Notes under the pieces: generated by a model
Told to the model about the DNA's origin: nothing
Database searches by the model: none
The model's input: the letters and a program-made list of their open reading frames with translations, nothing else
In this document: in pieces, positions 34,647-42,467 of the stretch
Position numbering within the stretch: position 1 is the first letter of the stretch
Layout: every line of letters starts with the position of its first letter
Made by a program: the position numbers and the translations under genes
Source of the DNA: Geodermatophilus telluris
GTDB taxonomy: Bacteria; Actinomycetota; Actinomycetes; Mycobacteriales; Geodermatophilaceae
Direction of reading: 5' to 3'
Length of the DNA: 64,000 bases
Assembly (NCBI RefSeq): GCF_900102745.1
Contig: NZ_FMZF01000001.1
Span: 1,020,163-1,084,162 of the forward strand

Positions 34647-35600
34647 TCACTTGACGGCGAGCGGGTTGACCGGGGCGCCCGTGGCCTGGTGGATCTTCAG
34701 CGGGGCGGCGGCGTAGAGGAAGGTGTACTGGCCGTCCGCGGCGCAGTCCTCGGCCAGCTCCTCCAGGTCGGCGATCTCGCTGAGGGTCACCCCGAGGTTG
34801 CGCATCAGCGCGCAGTGCAGCGGCAGCGCCGTCCCGTTGTTCGGGTCGTAGGTGACCTCGTTGGCGATGGTGTCCGTGGTCAGGTTGGGGATCTCCATGT
34901 CCTGGAACCACCGCACCAGCTCGGGGCTGTAGACCAGGCCGGGCTCGTTGAAGCCCTCGTAGAACGCCTCGCCCTGGTCGAAGAACAGCTGCAGGAAGTT
35001 GGTCCGGATCAGCAGCACGTCGCGCTTCTCGATCGGGGTGCCCTGGGCCTCGGCACAGGCCACGAGGTCCTCGTGGGTGAAGGTCTCGCCCTTGTCGAGG
35101 TGGGGCTTGCCGCGGAAGCGGGCCACGTCGAGCAGGATCCCGCGGCCGACGACGCCCTTGCGCGCGATCGGCTCGACACTGGCCCGGTCCAGGCCGCCGA
35201 CGGTGGAGCGCGCGTCGTAGCCGTTCCAGATCTGTCCGTCGTACCAGACGTGGCCGAGGGCGTCGTACTGCGTGGAGCCCTGGAGGAAGGCGTTGATCTT
35301 GTCGTCGGCGTAGTGCAGGCCGCCGGGGAACTGCGGGGCGTCCGGGGAGTCCCAGGAGGCCTCGTCGAGGATCATCGTCCGCTCCGCCGGCGAGCGCCCC
35401 GGCCAGACCGGGTCGCCCTTCGGGTCGCCGATCAGCCGCTGGAGGGTGAAGACCTTCCCCTGCCGCACGTGCCGCACGCCGCGCAGGACCTCGTCGGCGG
35501 TGAGGTAGTTCAGCGCCCCGACCTCGTCGTCGTCCCCCCACTTGCCCCAGTTCTTCGGTGCGTCGGCGAGGACCTCGGTCATGGCGGGCACGTCGGCCAC
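34647..35600 (-). CDS. Cyclase family protein (kynurenine formamidase-like)
   Basis: A 317-residue metal-dependent hydrolase-like protein of the cyclase family (PF04199). Visible features are DDEVGALNYLTADEV and the metal-site region STQYDALGHVWYDG with D and H. Two further conserved segments are GRGILLDVARF and DVLLIRTNF. Family members hydrolyse N-formylkynurenine or similar cyclic substrates. GTG at 35600 follows GGGAGA; ATG at 35582 is the alternative. First gene of a two-gene unit with the CoA ligase. TTGACA occurs on the minus strand at 35684-35689 as a possible -35 element. Confidence 0.85.
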   Translation of the reverse strand: MADVPAMTEVLADAPKNWGKWGDDDEVGALNYLTADEVLRGVRHVRQGKVFTLQRLIGDPKGDPVWPGRSPAERTMILDEASWDSPDAPQFPGGLHYADDKINAFLQGSTQYDALGHVWYDGQIWNGYDARSTVGGLDRASVEPIARKGVVGRGILLDVARFRGKPHLDKGETFTHEDLVACAEAQGTPIEKRDVLLIRTNFLQLFFDQGEAFYEGFNEPGLVYSPELVRWFQDMEIPNLTTDTIANEVTYDPNNGTALPLHCALMRNLGVTLSEIADLEELAEDCAADGQYTFLYAAAPLKIHQATGAPVNPLAVK

Positions 35601-35746
35601 GGTGTCTCCCTGCTGTCGGGCCCCGGACCAGCACGTCCTCCGGGGCGGGAAAGGTGGCCAGCGTCACAAACCGGTAACGGCCGTGTCAACGCGGAGCGGA
35701 CCGCGCCGTACCGGAGGCCCGCGCCGCCGCCCCGCCGCCCCGCTGC

Positions 35747-37444
35747 TCAGCGCGGGCGCTCGCGGCGGACGGTCACCTTCCGGCCCTTGACCGTGCTCCC
35801 CCGGAGCGCCGTGATCACGTCCTCGGCGGCGGCCGCGGGCACCTCGACCAGGCTGAACCGCTCGGCGATCTCGATGGCGCCGACGTCGCGGCCGCGCAGC
35901 TCCGTCTCCCCCGCGATCGCGCCGACCAGGTCGCCCGGGCGCACCCCGGCGCTGCGGCCGGCGCCGATGAACAGCCGCTCCGTGTCCCCGCCCGGACCCG
36001 ACCGCCCGCGCGGCGACCGCCCCTGGCCGCGGTCGCCGCGGTCGCCGTCCCGCCGGGGGCGCTCCGGCCGCAGGGTGACCTCGGGGATCTCCTCGTCGTC
36101 GTCCGGGCCGGTGGTGGCCTCGTGGGCGAGCTTGACCGCGGCCAGCGCCACCTCGACGACGTCGAACTCGTCGGTGAGCGAGTCGACGACGGTGCGGAAG
36201 CGCTCGAGGTCGTCGCCGAGCAGGCTCTCCCGGAGCGCCGCGCGGGTGAGCTCGAGCCGGCGGGCGCGCAGGTCGGCGACCGTGGGCACCCGCTCGACGT
36301 GGATCGGCGCGCCGGTGACCCGCTCGATGGTCTTGAGCATCCGGTGCGCCCGCGGCTCGACCAGCGTGATCGCCACGCCCTCGCGCCCGGCGCGGCCCAC
36401 CCGGCCGATGCGGTGCACGTAGGTCTCCGCCGCGGCCGGCACGTCGTAGTTGACGACGTGGGTGAGCTGCTCGACGTCGAGGCCGCGCGCGGCGACGTCG
36501 GTGGCGACCAGCAGCTCGGCGGTGCCGCTGCGCAGCCGGTTCATCACCCGGTCGCGCTGCTCCTGGCTCATCCCCCCGTGCAGCGCCTCGGCGCGGTAGC
36601 CGCGGCCGTTGAGCGTCTCGGTGAGGTCGTCGACCTCGTCGCGGGTGCGGCAGAAGACGATCGCCGCCGTCGGGCTCTCGACGTCGAGCACCCGGCCCAG
36701 CGCCGCCGGCTTGGCCGCCCGGGCGACGACGAACGCCGTCTGGCGCACCCGCGGGGCCTCGCCCTCGACCGGCACCTCGCGGGCCACCTGGATGCGCAGC
36801 GGGTCGCGCAGGTGGCGGCGGGCCATGCTGTCGAGCCGGCGCGGCATGGTGGCGCTGAACAGCACCGTCTGCCGCTGCTCGGGCACCTCGTCGAGCAGCG
36901 CCTCGAGGTCCTCGGCGAACCCCATGTCGAGCATCTCGTCGGCCTCGTCGAGCACCACGGTGGCGATGCCGCCCAGGTGCAGGCTGCCGCGCTGCAGCAG
37001 GTCCAGCGCCCGCCCGGGGGTGGCCACGACGACGTCGACACCGGCCTCCAGCGCCCGCAGCTGCCGCGGGATCGGCTGCCCGCCGTAGACCGGCACCACC
37101 CGGGCGCCGAGGTCGCGGCCGTAGCGGTGCAGCGCCTCCGACACCTGGATGCACAGCTCCCGGGTGGGCACGAGGACCAGCGCCAGCGGGTCGCCGCCGG
37201 GCCGGTCGTCGGGCAGCCGCTGCAGCACCGGCAGCGCGTAGGCCGCCGTCTTGCCGGTGCCGGTGGCGGCCTGGCCGAGCAGGTCGCGGCCCTCGACCAT
37301 CGGCGGCACGGCCTCGCGCTGGATCGGCGTGGGCTCCTCGTAGCCCAGGCGGCCCAGCGCCGCCAGCAGCTCGGGCCGCAGCCCCAGGTCGGCGAAGGTC
37401 GCCGTCTCCTCGGCTCCCGCCGCCGTCTCCGCCGCACCGCTCAT
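35747..37444 (-). CDS. DEAD-box RNA helicase (DeaD/CsdA type)
   Basis: A 565-residue ATP-dependent RNA helicase. Motifs in order: Q-motif (EEPTPIQREAVP), ATGTGKTAAY, PTRELCIQV, TPGRALDLL, DEADEMLDMGF, SATMPRR, and HRIGRVGRAGREG. After the helicase core comes an Arg/Gly/Asp-rich linker (RPRRDGDRGDRGQGR). A C-terminal DbpA-type RNA-binding domain follows (TERLFIGAGRSAGVRPGDLV to VTVRRERPR). Expected roles are ribosome assembly, mRNA decay and cold adaptation. ATG at 37444 is the only sensible start. Divergent from the amidase. Confidence 0.93.
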   Translation of the reverse strand: MSGAAETAAGAEETATFADLGLRPELLAALGRLGYEEPTPIQREAVPPMVEGRDLLGQAATGTGKTAAYALPVLQRLPDDRPGGDPLALVLVPTRELCIQVSEALHRYGRDLGARVVPVYGGQPIPRQLRALEAGVDVVVATPGRALDLLQRGSLHLGGIATVVLDEADEMLDMGFAEDLEALLDEVPEQRQTVLFSATMPRRLDSMARRHLRDPLRIQVAREVPVEGEAPRVRQTAFVVARAAKPAALGRVLDVESPTAAIVFCRTRDEVDDLTETLNGRGYRAEALHGGMSQEQRDRVMNRLRSGTAELLVATDVAARGLDVEQLTHVVNYDVPAAAETYVHRIGRVGRAGREGVAITLVEPRAHRMLKTIERVTGAPIHVERVPTVADLRARRLELTRAALRESLLGDDLERFRTVVDSLTDEFDVVEVALAAVKLAHEATTGPDDDEEIPEVTLRPERPRRDGDRGDRGQGRSPRGRSGPGGDTERLFIGAGRSAGVRPGDLVGAIAGETELRGRDVGAIEIAERFSLVEVPAAAAEDVITALRGSTVKGRKVTVRRERPR

Positions 37445-37553
37445 GGGGAGATCGTCCCCGCCGCGCCGCCGGTCCAATCCGCCGGGTCGTGGCGCCGCCC
37501 GCGCGCCGGTCCCGCGGTCACCGGGGGACGGCGGACCGTGGCACCCTCCCCGG

Positions 37554-38984
37554 GTGACCGCCACCACCGCTGCCGACGACGACCTCTGCCTGCGCCCGGC
37601 CACCGAGCTGGCCGCCCTCGTACGGAAGCGCGAGGTGTCGGCGCGCGAGCTGCTCGAGGCGCACCTCGCCCGCATCGAGCGGGTCGACCCGCAGGTCAAC
37701 GCGATCGTCACGCTCGACGCCGAGGGCGCCCGCGCGGCCGCGGACGCCGCCGACGCGGCGCTGGCCGCGGGCGAGGAGGTCGGCCCGCTGCACGGCCTGC
37801 CCGCAGCGCACAAGGACAACCACCTCACCGGCGGCATGCGCACCACCTGGGGCTCGAAGCTGCACGCGGACAACGTGCCGCTGCACGACGAGCTGGTCGT
37901 CGAGCGGCTGCGCCGCGCGGGCGCGGTCCGGGTGGGCAAGACCAACGTGCCCGAGTTCGCGGCCGGCTCGCACACGGTCAACGAGCTCTTCGGGGCCACC
38001 CACAACCCCTGGCGGCACGGGCTGTCGGCGGGCGGGTCCAGCGGCGGCGCGGCCGCGGCGCTCGCCGCCGGGCTGGTGCCGGTCGCCGAGGGCACCGACA
38101 TGGGCGGCTCGCTGCGCAACCCGGCGGCGTTCTGCAACGTCGTCGGCCTGCGGCCCACGCCCGGCCGGGTGCCGACCTGGCCGGTGGCGATGGGCTGGTC
38201 GACGCTGTCGGTGGACGGGCCGCTGGGCCGCACGGTGGCCGACGTCGCCCTGGTGCTGTCGGCGATCGCCGGACCCGACCCGCGCGCGCCGCTGTCGCTG
38301 TCCGACGACCCGGCCGGGTTCGCCGCGCCGCTCCCGGAGGAGGTGCCCGGCCTGCGGGTGGCCTGGGCGCCCGACCTCGGCGGCCTGGTGCCGGTGGACC
38401 CGGCGGTCTCCGCCGTGCTCCGCGAGGTGCTGCCGGTGGTCGAGTCGCTGGGCGGCACGGTCGAGGAGGCCTGCCCCGACCTCCGCGAGGCCGACGACGT
38501 GTTCGGCACGCTGCGCGCCTGGCTGTTCGACGCGACCTTCGGCGACCTCGTCCGCCGCTCGCCGGAGGCGGTCAAGGAGACCATCCGCTGGAACGCCGCG
38601 GCCGGTGCCGCCCTGAGCGGGTCCGACGTCGCCCGCGCGGAGCTGGCGCACACCCGGCTGCACGAGCGGGTGGTCCGCTTCTTCGACCGCTACGACGTGC
38701 TGCTGGCGCCCACCACGCAGGTGCTGCCCTTCCCCGTGGAGCTGGAGTACCCCACCGAGGTCGCCGGGGTGCCGCAGGCGGACTACCTGGGCTGGATGCG
38801 CTCCTGCACGCTGGTCTCGGCCACCGGGTGCCCCGCGCTGTCGCTGCCCGGCGGGTTCACCCCCGACGGCCTGCCCGTCGGCCTGCAGCTCGTCGCCGCA
38901 CCGCGCGCGGACCGGCGGCTGCTGGAGGTCGCGCACGCGATCGAGCAGGCCACCGGCCACGGCCGCCGCCGTCCGCCCCTCTGA
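37554..38984 (+). CDS. Amidase signature family hydrolase
   Basis: A 476-residue amidase. The Ser-Ser-Lys triad is visible as the lysine in LPAAHKDNHL and the serines of [17 protein letters not shown] and EGTDMGGSLRNPA. The natural amide cannot be named. GatA is unlikely because gatB and gatC are absent and the length and C-terminus differ. GTG at 37554 is taken because the protein then begins MTATTAADDDLCLRPATEL. It converges on ppk2, and a palindromic repeat lies between. Confidence 0.9.
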   Translation: MTATTAADDDLCLRPATELAALVRKREVSARELLEAHLARIERVDPQVNAIVTLDAEGARAAADAADAALAAGEEVGPLHGLPAAHKDNHLTGGMRTTWGSKLHADNVPLHDELVVERLRRAGAVRVGKTNVPEFAAGSHTVNELFGATHNPWRHGLSAGGSSGGAAAALAAGLVPVAEGTDMGGSLRNPAAFCNVVGLRPTPGRVPTWPVAMGWSTLSVDGPLGRTVADVALVLSAIAGPDPRAPLSLSDDPAGFAAPLPEEVPGLRVAWAPDLGGLVPVDPAVSAVLREVLPVVESLGGTVEEACPDLREADDVFGTLRAWLFDATFGDLVRRSPEAVKETIRWNAAAGAALSGSDVARAELAHTRLHERVVRFFDRYDVLLAPTTQVLPFPVELEYPTEVAGVPQADYLGWMRSCTLVSATGCPALSLPGGFTPDGLPVGLQLVAAPRADRRLLEVAHAIEQATGHGRRRPPL

Positions 38985-39003
38985 CGCCGGCCCGCTCTGA
39001 CAC

Positions 39004-39045
39004 CGTCTACGGCTCTCTAGTCACCGCCCTAGAGAACCGCAGACG
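39004..39045 (-). repeat. Palindromic repeat PAL-A (terminator of the ppk2 unit)
   Basis: Arms of 17 bases (39004-39020 and 39029-39045) match at 15 positions. On the minus strand the two mismatches become G-U pairs, so the hairpin is best formed by the ppk2 transcript. The first 19 bases of the minus-strand copy agree at 16 positions with the repeat at 47865, so both belong to one dispersed family. Confidence 0.65.
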
Positions 39046-39048
39046 AGG

Positions 39049-40071
39049 TCATCGACGGCCCGAGCGGGGCGGGGGCGGGGCGACAGGGGTGCCGGAGGAC
39101 TCCTCCAGCACGTCGGCGGCCGAGCCGACGATGAGCGGGTCGGGGTCGCCGACGACGTCGCAGTCCTTGTCCTCGTAGTCCAGCCGGCACAGCACGTGCC
39201 GCATGGCCTCGAGCCGGGCGCGCTTCTTGTCGTTGCTCTTGATCACCGTCCACGGCGCGTGCTGCGTGTCGGTGTGCAGGAACATCGCCTCCTTGGCCTC
39301 GGTGTAGGCGTCCCACTTGTCGAGACTGGCGAGGTCGGTGGGCGAGAGCTTCCACTGCCGCACCGGGTCGATCTGCCGGACGACGAAGCGGGTCCGCTGC
39401 TCCCCGCGGGAGACCGAGAACCACAGCTTGAACAGCCGGATGCCGCTGGCGACGAACATCCGCTCGATCTCGGGCGCGTCCTGCAGGAACTGCTGGTACT
39501 GCTCGTCGGTGCAGTAGCCCATGACCCGCTCGACGCCGGCGCGGTTGTACCAGGACCGGTCGAACAACACGATCTCGCCGGCCGCGGGCAGGTGCTGCAC
39601 GTAGCGCTGGAAGTACCACTGCGTCTGCTCGCGCTCGCTGGGCTTGTCGAGCGCGACCACGCGGGCGCCGCGGGGGTTGAGGTGCTCGGTGACGCGCTTG
39701 ATCGTGCCGCCCTTGCCGGCGGCGTCGCGGCCCTCGAAGACGATGACCAGCTTCTGGCCGGTGTCCTTCACCCAGCCCTGCAGCTTGAGCAGCTCGATCT
39801 GCAGCCGGCGCTTCTCGATCTCGTACTCCCGGCGCTGCATGCGCTCGGTGTAGGGGTAGCCCTCGCGCCAGGTCTCGACCAGGGCGCCGTCGGGGCCGAA
39901 CAGCTGGCGGTCGTCGTCCCAGTCCTCGTCGCTGTCCTCGTCGGGCAGGGCGTTGAGCCGCCACCGCGACAGGTCGAGGACGTCCGCCTCCCGCGGAGCC
40001 CGGGTGGTGCGCGGCGGGTCGCCTGTCGCCGGGTCGGCGGTGTCGCGGTCGACGAGCGCGTCGGGCTGCAC
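39049..40071 (-). CDS. ppk2: Polyphosphate kinase 2
   Basis: A 340-residue PPK2 that moves phosphate between polyphosphate and nucleotides. Walker A is FEGRDAAGKGG (about 112-122), lid and arginines are in KRVTEHLNPRGARVVALDKP, and Walker B is VLFDRSWYNRAGVERVMGY. Length and the leading EYEIEKRRLQIELLKLQGW segment fit single-domain class I PPK2. Whether it prefers GDP or ADP is not clear. The N-terminal 60 residues are acidic and not conserved. GTG at 40071 has GGAGGGAG upstream. It follows the degenerate acyltransferase gene by 20 bases and is probably cotranscribed with it. Confidence 0.93.
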   Translation of the reverse strand: MQPDALVDRDTADPATGDPPRTTRAPREADVLDLSRWRLNALPDEDSDEDWDDDRQLFGPDGALVETWREGYPYTERMQRREYEIEKRRLQIELLKLQGWVKDTGQKLVIVFEGRDAAGKGGTIKRVTEHLNPRGARVVALDKPSEREQTQWYFQRYVQHLPAAGEIVLFDRSWYNRAGVERVMGYCTDEQYQQFLQDAPEIERMFVASGIRLFKLWFSVSRGEQRTRFVVRQIDPVRQWKLSPTDLASLDKWDAYTEAKEAMFLHTDTQHAPWTVIKSNDKKRARLEAMRHVLCRLDYEDKDCDVVGDPDPLIVGSAADVLEESSGTPVAPPPPRSGRR

Positions 40072-40091
40072 GGGGTCTCCCTCCGGACGGG

Positions 40092-40772
40092 TCAGGGTCC
40101 GGTGCGGCGGTACCCCGACCGGGGGCGGGCACTCGCCGAGCGCGCGGGTACCGGCACGGCGGACTCCAGCACGTGCGCGACCGCGTACTCGGCGAGGGCG
40201 GCCAGCGGGCGCGGTGCCCTGCCGGGCTCCAGGGCGGGCAGCAGGTGCACCTCGACGACGTCGCCCGCGGCCGGCCGGACGGCGACCGGGCAGACCGCGG
40301 CCTGCGCGTCGACGGCGGGCGCCAGGGCGTCGGCGCGGAAGCGGCCCGGCCCGCCGTCGGTGGTCCCGCCGGGCACGGTGACCACGGTGTCCCCGCGCCG
40401 GAGCAGGGCGGTGACCGCTGCCCGGGTGGCCCCCGACCCGTCGTCGACCAGGAGGCCGCCGCGGCGGGCCAGCACCCGGGCCAGCGGCGCCCCGGCGAGG
40501 GTGGCGTCGACCACCGGGGTGCCGGGGACGGCGGTGGCCAGCGCGAGGACATCGGTCCAGCAGCGCGCGTTCGTCACCACGAGCCGTGGGCCCCGCGGCC
40601 AGCCGGCCGCGGGGCCGACCACCCGCACGCGCAGGCCGAGCGCGGTGAGCAGCTCCGCGCAGGTGCGCACCCGCAGGCGCTGCCGCCGCCGCTCGCCGCC
40701 CCAGGAGGCGGTCGCGGCGCGGACGGCGGTGCGGGCGAGGACGGGCGTGAGGGCGGGGGTCGGGGCGTCCAC
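40092..40772 (-). CDS. Degenerate PlsC-type acyltransferase-like protein
   Basis: A 226-residue protein whose order of motifs mirrors 1-acylglycerol-3-phosphate acyltransferases. N68-A-R-C-W-T-D74 stands where NHxSxxD is expected, VPGGTTDG (133-140) where FPEGTTS is expected, and then FRADALAPAV and VCPVAVRPA. The catalytic His is Ala and the Glu of FPEGT is Gly, so it is probably not an active acyltransferase. AGGAGG precedes the GTG at 40772, so it is expressed. It is 20 bases ahead of ppk2. Identification is by motif pattern only; a lipid-binding or regulatory role is inference. Confidence 0.65.
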   Translation of the reverse strand: MDAPTPALTPVLARTAVRAATASWGGERRRQRLRVRTCAELLTALGLRVRVVGPAAGWPRGPRLVVTNARCWTDVLALATAVPGTPVVDATLAGAPLARVLARRGGLLVDDGSGATRAAVTALLRRGDTVVTVPGGTTDGGPGRFRADALAPAVDAQAAVCPVAVRPAAGDVVEVHLLPALEPGRAPRPLAALAEYAVAHVLESAVPVPARSASARPRSGYRRTGP

Positions 40773-40883
40773 GGGACCTCCTGGCGGCGGGTGCGCGGTC
40801 GTCCCCGAGCCTGGGCGGCGCGGGTGTCGCCCGGGGAACGGCCGGGCGGCGGCCGCGGGTCGGCTCCCGGAACGCCGGACGCT

Positions 40884-40924
40884 CCGGGGCCCGGGACCGG
40901 CGGACGGCCGGTCCCGGGCCCCGG
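40884..40924 (-). terminator. Terminator of the alkaline phosphatase gene
   Basis: Perfect 18-bp arms (40884-40901 and 40907-40924) with a five-base loop lie 12 bases after the phoA stop codon. Confidence 0.8.
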
Positions 40925-40936
40925 GACGGTCGCCCG

Positions 40937-42271
40937 TCAGCCGAACAGCACGCCGCTCATGACGTCGTGCAGGTGCGTGTTCGGGTAGTAGCCGACCAGC
41001 TCCTCGCTGCCCGGACCGTCCGCGGTGACCACGGTGGGCACGCCGGTGTGCGCGGTCGTCGTCCAGTCCAGCGCGAAGTCGTGGGCGCCGTCGGTGCCCG
41101 CGACGGTGAACGGCCCGTCCTCACCGGACACCGTCTCGCCCTCGACCGCGGTCTCCTGCGGCAGGGTGCCGCCGGGGCCGCTCTCGTCCTCGGCGTCGAC
41201 GTCCTCGATGGTGAGCCCGCCGCACTCGTGGTCGCCGGTGACGATCAGCAGGGTGTCGGGGTGCTCGGCCACGTAGGCGCGGGCGACGTCGACGGCGGCC
41301 TCGAGCGAGCGCATCGCCTCGAGCATCCGCGTGCCGTTGTTGTCGTGGCTCATCTCGTCGACGCCCTCCTCCTCGACCACGAGGAAGAAGCCGTCCTCGT
41401 CCTGGGAGAGGACGTCGAGGGCCGTGGTGGTCATGTCGGCCAGGGAGACGACCGGGTCGAACTCGTCGCCCTCGCCCTCGGGGCGCTGCTGGAACATCTC
41501 CTCGTTGGCGAACAGGCCGAGCAGCAGGCCGGAGTCGGCCGCGGCGAACTCCTCGGCGGTGCTCACGTACTGGTAGCCCTGCGCCTGGGCCTGCGCCACG
41601 AGGTCGCCCTGGGTGCTGCGGGACACCTCCGGGTCCTCCTCGTCGCCGGCGCGGGGCGGGTAGGTGCCCTCGTCACCGGCGGGCAGCCACCAGTCCTCGC
41701 CGCCGCCCAGGATGACCTCGGGCCGGCTGACCTCCAGGTACTGGCGGGCGATGTCGTCCTGCGCGGCGCGGTCGGTGCTGGTGGCGAAGAAGGCCGCCGG
41801 GGTGGCGTCGGTGACCTGCGCGGTGGTGACGATCCCGCCGGCCAGCCCCGCCTCCTCGGCCTGCTGGCCGAGGGTGGGCAGCGGCTCGCCGTCGACGTCG
41901 ACGCTGATGGCGCCGTTGTACGTCTTCACGCCGGTCGCCCAGGCCGAGGCCGCCGCGGCGGAGTCGGTGACGGTGTCCTCCGGGTCGCGGGCGTCGGTGG
42001 TCTGCAGCCCGGCGACGGGGAGCTCGTCCATGGCCAGCTGCCCGTCGAAGCCCTCCTGGTCGAGCCGGGCGGCCTCCCGGTGGGCGGGGCCCATGCCGTC
42101 GCCGTTGACGAAGATGACGCTGCGCGGGTGGCCACTCCCCTGACCGCCGTCGCCGCCGGGGTCCTCCGCCCCGGCGAGGGCGCCGGTCAGCGGCAGGAGG
42201 GCGAGCGTCCCGCCCGCGACCGCCACCAGGCCCGCGGTCCGCCAGCGGCGTCCCGTCCTCGACTCGCTCAT
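40937..42271 (-). CDS. phoA: Alkaline phosphatase (PhoA family), secreted
   Basis: A 444-residue phosphomonoesterase with an N-terminal Sec-type signal (GLVAVAGGTLALLPLTGALAGA). The nucleophile is Ser104 in VTDSAAAASAWATG. Zinc and magnesium ligands are visible in VNGDGMGP, GVDEMSHDNNGT, TGDHECGG and AHTGVPTV. The protein is rich in acidic residues, as in halotolerant or extracellular enzymes. A two-unit PHO box (42350-42367) lies upstream, which supports induction by phosphate starvation. A single-gene unit with its own terminator. Confidence 0.92.
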   Translation of the reverse strand: MSESRTGRRWRTAGLVAVAGGTLALLPLTGALAGAEDPGGDGGQGSGHPRSVIFVNGDGMGPAHREAARLDQEGFDGQLAMDELPVAGLQTTDARDPEDTVTDSAAAASAWATGVKTYNGAISVDVDGEPLPTLGQQAEEAGLAGGIVTTAQVTDATPAAFFATSTDRAAQDDIARQYLEVSRPEVILGGGEDWWLPAGDEGTYPPRAGDEEDPEVSRSTQGDLVAQAQAQGYQYVSTAEEFAAADSGLLLGLFANEEMFQQRPEGEGDEFDPVVSLADMTTTALDVLSQDEDGFFLVVEEEGVDEMSHDNNGTRMLEAMRSLEAAVDVARAYVAEHPDTLLIVTGDHECGGLTIEDVDAEDESGPGGTLPQETAVEGETVSGEDGPFTVAGTDGAHDFALDWTTTAHTGVPTVVTADGPGSEELVGYYPNTHLHDVMSGVLFG

Positions 42272-42349
42272 GTCCGTCCCTCCCGCCCGGGAGCCGTTCC
42301 CGGCGCGAGGTCACCGTCCGCGCAGACCGCCACCCGCAGGCGTGCGACG

Positions 42350-42367
42350 CGTGGACGTCCGGTGAAC
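42350..42367 (-). promoter_or_regulatory. Candidate PHO box (PhoP site) of phoA
   Basis: On the minus strand GTTCACC (42367-42361) is followed 11 bases on by GTCCACG (42356-42350). This is the 11-bp direct-repeat layout of actinobacterial PhoP sites. The first unit is perfect and the second matches 5 of 7. It lies 79-96 bases upstream of phoA. Confidence 0.45.
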
Positions 42368-42467
42368 GGTTCCCGGGACACGCCGCGTCACCGACTCCAG
42401 GCGACGGACCGGTTCCTCACAGTCACTGCCCAGGACGCGCCCAGGAAGCAGCGCGGGTGACGTCGGA

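Noticed and set aside
37554..38984. Amidase as GatA of the tRNA-dependent amidotransferase
   Set aside because: gatB and gatC are not adjacent and the C-terminal region is unlike GatA, so it is left as a general amidase.
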